This document shows positions 5,428 through 9,214 of a stretch of 9,214 bases of DNA, in pieces. Position numbers and translations under genes: made by a program. Within the stretch, counting starts at the first letter, position 1. Each line of letters begins with the position of its first letter. This stretch comes from Desulfobacteraceae bacterium (GTDB lineage Bacteria; Desulfobacterota; DSM-4660; Desulfatiglandales; B25-G16): assembly GCA_028572035.1 (NCBI GenBank), contig JAPVWE010000037.1, positions 1 to 9,214 on the forward strand, in the 5' to 3' direction. Below the pieces are notes generated by a model. The model saw only the letters and a program-made list of their open reading frames with translations. It was not told the origin of the DNA and ran no database searches.

Positions 5428-6573
5428 TTGAGCCCTAAGAAAAGCATAATGATTCTCGCTGGAGAGGCCTCGGGGGATATTTATGGGGCGAATCTGGTCT
5501 TGGCCATAAAGAGGCTATCGCCTGATATAATATTTTCTGGTATCGGTGGCCTGGAGATGGAGAAGGTTGGTGTCAGGATTATGTATCAACTATCATCCAT
5601 GGCTGTGGTAGGAATGACGGAAATAATACCCAGGATGAGATACATCTTTCGGGCCTTGAGGGAATTAAAGACAATATTAACGATTAATCCTCCGGATCTG
5701 GTAATACTTATTGACTATCCTGGCTTTAATCTAAATTTAGCCAAAAAAGCACACTCTCTTGGTATCCCCGTACTTTACTACATCCCTCCCCAGGTATGGG
5801 CATGGTGGGAAAGGAGGGTTAGAAAGATAGCTAAGAGGGTAGACCGGGTAGCAGTGATTCTCCCCTTTGAGAAAGAGTTTTACCGGCGATATGGCCTTAG
5901 AGTTGCATATGTTGGTCATCCACTCCTGGATATATCCTTACCAAAAAGGGACAAGAAAAAGATCAAGGAACGTTTAGGCATTGGTTATGATAGAAGTCCT
6001 ATCCTTGGCTTGCTTCCTGGAAGCAGGACTGAGGAGATTCTCAGGCATATGCCTGTAATGATCGGTGCGGCTGAAATCCTTTCCCGCTATTATCCTCGTC
6101 TGTGTTGCGTTTTGCCCCTAGCATCTACTGTGAGAGAAGATGCAGTCAAGCCCTATTTGACAGAAGCCGACATAGATATCAAGATAGCAAGATCTGATAC
6201 AAAGGAATTGTTAAAGATAGCTGATTTGGCCTTGATTGCCTCAGGGACAGCCACCTTAGAGGCAGCAATAACGGGAACCCCTATGGTAATAACCTATAAG
6301 GTATCCCCTCTAACCTATACTATCGTCCGGTTCCTTGCAAAGGTGTCTAACATCGGCCTGGTAAACTTAGTTGCCGGGAAAACCATAGTTCCAGAATTGA
6401 TTCAAAATAAGGCAACAGCCTTTGGTCTTGCAGAAGAGGGCTTAGCCATCCTGAAAAATGATAGGTTAAGAGCAGATATAAAAAAAGGGTTAAAGTTGGT
6501 AAAGGAGCAACTCGGTCAAGGTGGTGCTTCCAAAAATGCCGCATATATTGCATGTCAGATGATGGGACTCTAG
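5428..6573 (+). CDS. lpxB: Lipid-A-disaccharide synthase LpxB
   Basis: LpxB (glycosyltransferase family GT19) joins UDP-2,3-diacylglucosamine and lipid X into the beta-1,6 disaccharide at the inner face of the cytoplasmic membrane. The 381 residues equal the family length. Visible signatures are AGEASGDIYG (11-20), LIDYPGFN (94-101) with D96 at the position of the catalytic Asp98 of E. coli, IPPQVWAWWERRVRKI (119-134), LLPGSRTEEI (195-204), ASGTATLEAA (271-280) in the UDP-binding half, and the C-terminal NLVAGKTIVPELIQ (313-326). The start is TTG 5428, one base after the oxidoreductase TGA. I prefer it to ATG 5449 because the later start would delete most of the first beta strand. No clear ribosome binding site is seen, so coupled translation is likely. 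It is the last lpx gene in view. Confidence 0.96.
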   Translation: MSPKKSIMILAGEASGDIYGANLVLAIKRLSPDIIFSGIGGLEMEKVGVRIMYQLSSMAVVGMTEIIPRMRYIFRALRELKTILTINPPDLVILIDYPGFNLNLAKKAHSLGIPVLYYIPPQVWAWWERRVRKIAKRVDRVAVILPFEKEFYRRYGLRVAYVGHPLLDISLPKRDKKKIKERLGIGYDRSPILGLLPGSRTEEILRHMPVMIGAAEILSRYYPRLCCVLPLASTVREDAVKPYLTEADIDIKIARSDTKELLKIADLALIASGTATLEAAITGTPMVITYKVSPLTYTIVRFLAKVSNIGLVNLVAGKTIVPELIQNKATAFGLAEEGLAILKNDRLRADIKKGLKLVKEQLGQGGASKNAAYIACQMMGL

Positions 6574-6577
6574 TGTT

Positions 6578-6655
6578 GAGTAAGCAGTAGGCAGTATGCA
6601 GTAGGCAAAAGAAGAAAACCGATAACGAGTAACGAGCAACCAGAAACGAGCAACG
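6578..6655 (+). repeat. 7-base tandem repeat array between lpxB and the response regulator
   Basis: Units are GAGTAAG (6578), CAGTAGG (6585), CAGTATG (6592) and CAGTAGG (6599). After a 15-base A-rich break come GATAACG (6621), AGTAACG (6628), AGCAACC (6635), AGAAACG (6642) and AGCAACG (6649). The array occupies nearly all of the 87-base gap and ends in ACGAGG, just before the ATG at 6661, where it supplies a weak ribosome binding site. It shares the CAGTAGG type with 4392-4419 and the CGAGCAA type with 3573-3593. Confidence 0.75.
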
Positions 6656-6660
6656 AGGAT

Positions 6661-8013
6661 ATGTCAGATACGGTACTTATAGTAGATGATGAGCCAAGCA
6701 TAATTCAATCCTTACAGGGTATCCTTACTGATGAAGGGTTTGAGGTAATGGCTGCCGATGCAGGTTTGAAGGCCCTGGATATAATAAAGGAAACCATTCC
6801 AGATATTGTATTGCTGGATATCTGGATGCCGGATATCGACGGTATAGAAACACTGGAGAGGATCAGGGAACTGTATCCAGGTTTACAGGTAATCATGATA
6901 TCGGGCCATGGTACAATCGAAACTGCGGTTAGGGCGACAAAGTTGGGTGCCTATGACTTTATTGAAAAGCCTCTTTCCCTCGAGAAGGTCCTTTTGTCAA
7001 TAAATAATGCATTGAAATACAACAGGCTTGAGGCAGAGCTTGATCTTTTTAGGGAGAGAGACCGGCAGAGGTATCAGATAACCGGACATAGCCAGGTCAT
7101 CACCGAGTTAAAAGAGCAGATAAAGATAGTTGCGCCAACCAATGCATGGGTTTTGATTGTTGGAGAAAATGGGACTGGTAAGGAGCTTGTGGCCCATACT
7201 GTCCACAGATTAAGCAAAAGGAAGGACAAACCTTTGATTGAGGTTAATTGTGCTGCCATACCAGAGGATTTAATAGAATCAGAACTCTTTGGCCATGAAA
7301 AGGGAGCATTCACTGGGGCCACCATCATGAAGAGAGGGAAATTTGATCAGGCTAATGATGGGACTCTATTTTTGGACGAAATCGGTGACATGAGCCTAAA
7401 GGCCCAATCAAAGGTCCTGCGTATCTTACAAGAGCAGAGATTTGAGCGGGTAGGAGGCAACAGAACCATCAGGGTGGATGTCCGGGTTATCGCTGCAACC
7501 AACAAGAATCTGGAGGAAGAGATCGAGAGGGGAACATTCAGGGATGACCTCTACTTTCGGCTCAACGTCATACCTATCAGGGTTCCCCCGTTGAGGGAGA
7601 GGGTTAATGATATACTCGAACTTGCAAATGAGTTCTTGGATGAGTTTTCCCTTGACAGCAAAAAGGAACGAAAATCTCTAACTCCTGAGGCCGTGGAGCT
7701 ACTAATGAACTATAGCTGGCCAGGTAATGTCAGGGAGCTCAAGAATCTGACAGAACGGATGGCTATTATGTACCCTGATAGGGTAATTGGTGAAAAAGAT
7801 ATACCCCCTCCTTTTAACACATCCAGAATCGAAGAGAGTAAACTGGAATCCTACTTTTCCTTTGACAGCCTCAAGGAGGCCAGAGAGATGTTTGAAAAAA
7901 ATTTTATCGCCAGCAAATTGCAAGAATTCAAAGGAAATATTAGCAAAACAGCCGAAGCTATAAGAATGGAGAGAAGCAATCTCCATAAGAAGATAAAGGC
8001 CTATGGTCTCTAA
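6661..8013 (+). CDS. Sigma-54-dependent response regulator, NtrX-like
   Basis: The 450-residue protein has the three-part NtrC-class layout. Receiver domain is 1-120: D9/D10 acidic pair, phosphoacceptor D53 in LLDIWMPDIDG, S81 in MISGHG, and K103 in DFIEKP. AAA+ sigma-54 interaction domain is about 140-385: Walker A GENGTGK (168-174), the sigma-54 contact loop GAFTGA (215-220), Walker B GTLFLDE (234-240), YFRLNVIP near 298-305 and WPGNVREL (353-360). Fis-type helix-turn-helix is 425-450 (GNISKTAEAI...SNLHKKIKAYGL). The phrases ISGHGTIETAVRATKLGAYDFIEKP and the C-terminal RSNLHKKIK favour NtrX over NtrC or AtoC. It would activate promoters of the -24/-12 type after phosphorylation, but no partner kinase and no target promoter lie in the window. 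ATG 6661 is fixed by the receiver start; the ribosome site (GAGG, 2 bases away) is poor. It overlaps the opposite gene by 4 bases at the stop codons. Confidence 0.93.
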   Translation: MSDTVLIVDDEPSIIQSLQGILTDEGFEVMAADAGLKALDIIKETIPDIVLLDIWMPDIDGIETLERIRELYPGLQVIMISGHGTIETAVRATKLGAYDFIEKPLSLEKVLLSINNALKYNRLEAELDLFRERDRQRYQITGHSQVITELKEQIKIVAPTNAWVLIVGENGTGKELVAHTVHRLSKRKDKPLIEVNCAAIPEDLIESELFGHEKGAFTGATIMKRGKFDQANDGTLFLDEIGDMSLKAQSKVLRILQEQRFERVGGNRTIRVDVRVIAATNKNLEEEIERGTFRDDLYFRLNVIPIRVPPLRERVNDILELANEFLDEFSLDSKKERKSLTPEAVELLMNYSWPGNVRELKNLTERMAIMYPDRVIGEKDIPPPFNTSRIEESKLESYFSFDSLKEAREMFEKNFIASKLQEFKGNISKTAEAIRMERSNLHKKIKAYGL

Positions 8014-9158
8014 GGCTTCCTTTTTTCTAAAAATTCCTCTATCCTTTGGAGACCTTCAGTGATGTTTTCAAGGGAGTTTGCATAGGAAAACCTGAGGTAT
8101 CCTTCGGCATTGGTGCCAAAATCAATCCCAGGTGCAACACCCACTCCTGCTTTCTCTAAAATCTCAAATGCCAACTTGTAGGAATTATTGGATAGGTGTT
8201 TGGCCCGAGCAAAGACATAAAATGCGCCAACAGGATCAACACCGATTCCGAAACCAAGTTCTCTGAGTCTTTTGATTACATATTGCCTTCTCTGGTCGAA
8301 TATGGTTCTCATCCTTTCAACATCTGGCTGTGCTTCGGTCAGAGCAGCGAGACCTGCCCACTGGGAGACACTGCTAGCTGAGATAAAGAAGTTTTGCTGT
8401 ATCTTTTGCATAGGCCTGACAAAGTCGGGTGGAGAAATCACGTATCCGAGCCTCCAACCAGTCATGGCATAAAGTTTAGAAAAACCATTCAAAACAAAGG
8501 CCTTATCTGTATACTCTAAGATTGTGTGCTCTTTACCTTCATAAACCAGTCCATGATATATCTCATCAGATATGGTATAGAGTCCAAGATCAGCTATCCT
8601 TTGCATTCTCTCAGCCGAAAGAAGATTTCCCGTAGGGTTTGATGGAGAGTTCATAAGGATTGCCTTGGTCTGGGAGGATATCTTTTGGGCGACCTCTTCC
8701 GGCCGAAATTGAAATCCATCATCTTCTTCAGTATTTACAAATACACAATTTCCACCTACATATTCGATAATATTGGGATAGCAAGGATAGTACGGATTAG
8801 AGAGAATAATCTTATCTCCATTTTCTAACAGGGCCGAAAAGATCAATAACATCGCTGGCGATGTGCCAGAGGTCACTATGACCTGCTCAGGGTTTATGTG
8901 AACACCATACTTATGCATGTAACAGTGGCAGATGGCCTCTCTCAACTCAAGTATTCCCAGACTATGAGTATAGTGGGTTTTCCCTTCCCTGATGGCCTTA
9001 ATCCCGGCCTCCCTTATGCATTGCGGTGTATCAAAATCTGGCTCACCTATCTCAAGGTGAATGATATCCTGCCCTGCCCTTTCAAGGGCATTGGCCTTTT
9101 CCAGGACATCCATGACAATGAAGGAACGGAAATCTATGGCCCTGGTTGCGATTTTCAT
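8010..9158 (-). CDS. PLP-dependent aminotransferase, class I/II (aspartate aminotransferase superfamily)
   Basis: This 382-residue fold-type I enzyme transfers amino groups between an amino acid and a 2-oxo acid. It has HLEIGEPDFDTP (34-45), TSGTSPAML (96-104), the NPYYPCYPN segment (121-129), SPSNPTGN with N174, SDEIYHGLVY with D198 and Y201, the PLP-binding Lys K228 in LNGFSKLYAMTGWRLGYV, and R356 in YLRFSYAN, which binds the substrate carboxylate. Length is typical. Substrate is not readable; aspartate, alanine or an aromatic amino acid are all possible. ATG 9158 is chosen because homologues begin close to MKIATRA; a GAGA lies about 10 bases upstream. It is transcribed towards the lpx operon as a separate unit. 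It is not a DegT/DnrJ sugar aminotransferase, so it should not be taken as the partner of the oxidoreductase at 4419-5426. Confidence 0.92.
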   Translation of the reverse strand: MKIATRAIDFRSFIVMDVLEKANALERAGQDIIHLEIGEPDFDTPQCIREAGIKAIREGKTHYTHSLGILELREAICHCYMHKYGVHINPEQVIVTSGTSPAMLLIFSALLENGDKIILSNPYYPCYPNIIEYVGGNCVFVNTEEDDGFQFRPEEVAQKISSQTKAILMNSPSNPTGNLLSAERMQRIADLGLYTISDEIYHGLVYEGKEHTILEYTDKAFVLNGFSKLYAMTGWRLGYVISPPDFVRPMQKIQQNFFISASSVSQWAGLAALTEAQPDVERMRTIFDQRRQYVIKRLRELGFGIGVDPVGAFYVFARAKHLSNNSYKLAFEILEKAGVGVAPGIDFGTNAEGYLRFSYANSLENITEGLQRIEEFLEKRKP

Positions 9159-9199
9159 AAATTCATGTCTCTGAATTTTTGCAAGTTAAATAGAACGCA

Positions 9200-9214
9200 G
9201 ACCCGCCTGCCAGA
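9200..9214. repeat. Possible GC-rich repeat cut by the window edge
   Basis: GACCCGCCTGCC begins at 9200 in the upstream region of the aminotransferase gene. The first eight bases (GACCCGCC) are identical to 4451-4458 at the start of the palindrome in the oxidoreductase gene. The partner arm, if any, would lie beyond the window, so this is only a suspicion. Confidence 0.3.

Noticed and set aside
7990..8026. Terminator with T6 at 8021-8026 after the regulator
   Set aside because: The upstream pairing AAGGCC with GGCTT is short and bulged, so it does not make a convincing stem.
8010..9158. Aminotransferase as GnnB partner for the oxidoreductase
   Set aside because: Its motifs (SDEIYHGL, NGFSKLYAMTGWRLGY) are of the class I/II amino acid aminotransferases, whereas GnnB is of the DegT/DnrJ/EryC1 sugar aminotransferase type. 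It is also on the opposite strand.
9159..9170. Three-codon leader frame (ATG AAT TTA TGA) overlapping the aminotransferase start
   Set aside because: Such short frames arise by chance, and there is no clear ribosome binding site for it.

Overview
The window holds most of a lipid A biosynthesis operon from a Gram-negative bacterium. The gene order is bamA (3' end), ompH/skp, lpxD, fabZ, lpxA, lpxI, a Gfo/Idh/MocA oxidoreductase, lpxB. Use of lpxI instead of lpxH, an oxidoreductase gene before lpxB, and a following sigma-54 response regulator fit a deltaproteobacterial (Desulfobacterota-type) or related anaerobe lineage. That assignment is inference from gene order and protein style. Base composition is moderate (roughly mid-40s % GC by eye), with TTG starts on lpxD and lpxB.

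Layout: 2-190 is the BamA C-terminus, ending in the expected Phe. 191-701 is a 511-base non-coding gap rich in inverted repeats. It contains a MITE-like interval (220-528) closed by a 21-bp perfect inverted repeat, a nested 18-bp inverted repeat, a GC-rich hairpin and a plausible promoter (586-615) for what follows. 702-6573 is a tightly packed plus-strand operon (gaps of 1 to 27 bases, or overlap). 6661-8013 is an NtrX-like sigma-54 response regulator. 8010-9158, on the minus strand, is a class I/II aminotransferase whose stop codon overlaps that of the regulator.

How the genes work together: BamA and OmpH/Skp build and chaperone outer-membrane proteins. LpxA and LpxD attach the 3-hydroxyacyl chains to the UDP-sugar, FabZ works in the fatty acid cycle that makes and consumes those acyl chains, LpxI hydrolyses UDP-diacylglucosamine to lipid X, and LpxB condenses the two halves into the disaccharide. 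The oxidoreductase may modify a sugar nucleotide (GnnA-like is one possibility) but its substrate cannot be read from the sequence.

The most unusual feature is a family of imperfect 7-base tandem repeats (AGTAGGC / ACGGACA / CGAGCAA types, all in the same orientation) at three operon junctions: lpxA-lpxI, lpxI-oxidoreductase and lpxB-regulator. They run into the 5' coding ends, supply at least one ribosome binding site and start codon, and in one case are interrupted by a GC-rich palindrome that is translated in frame.
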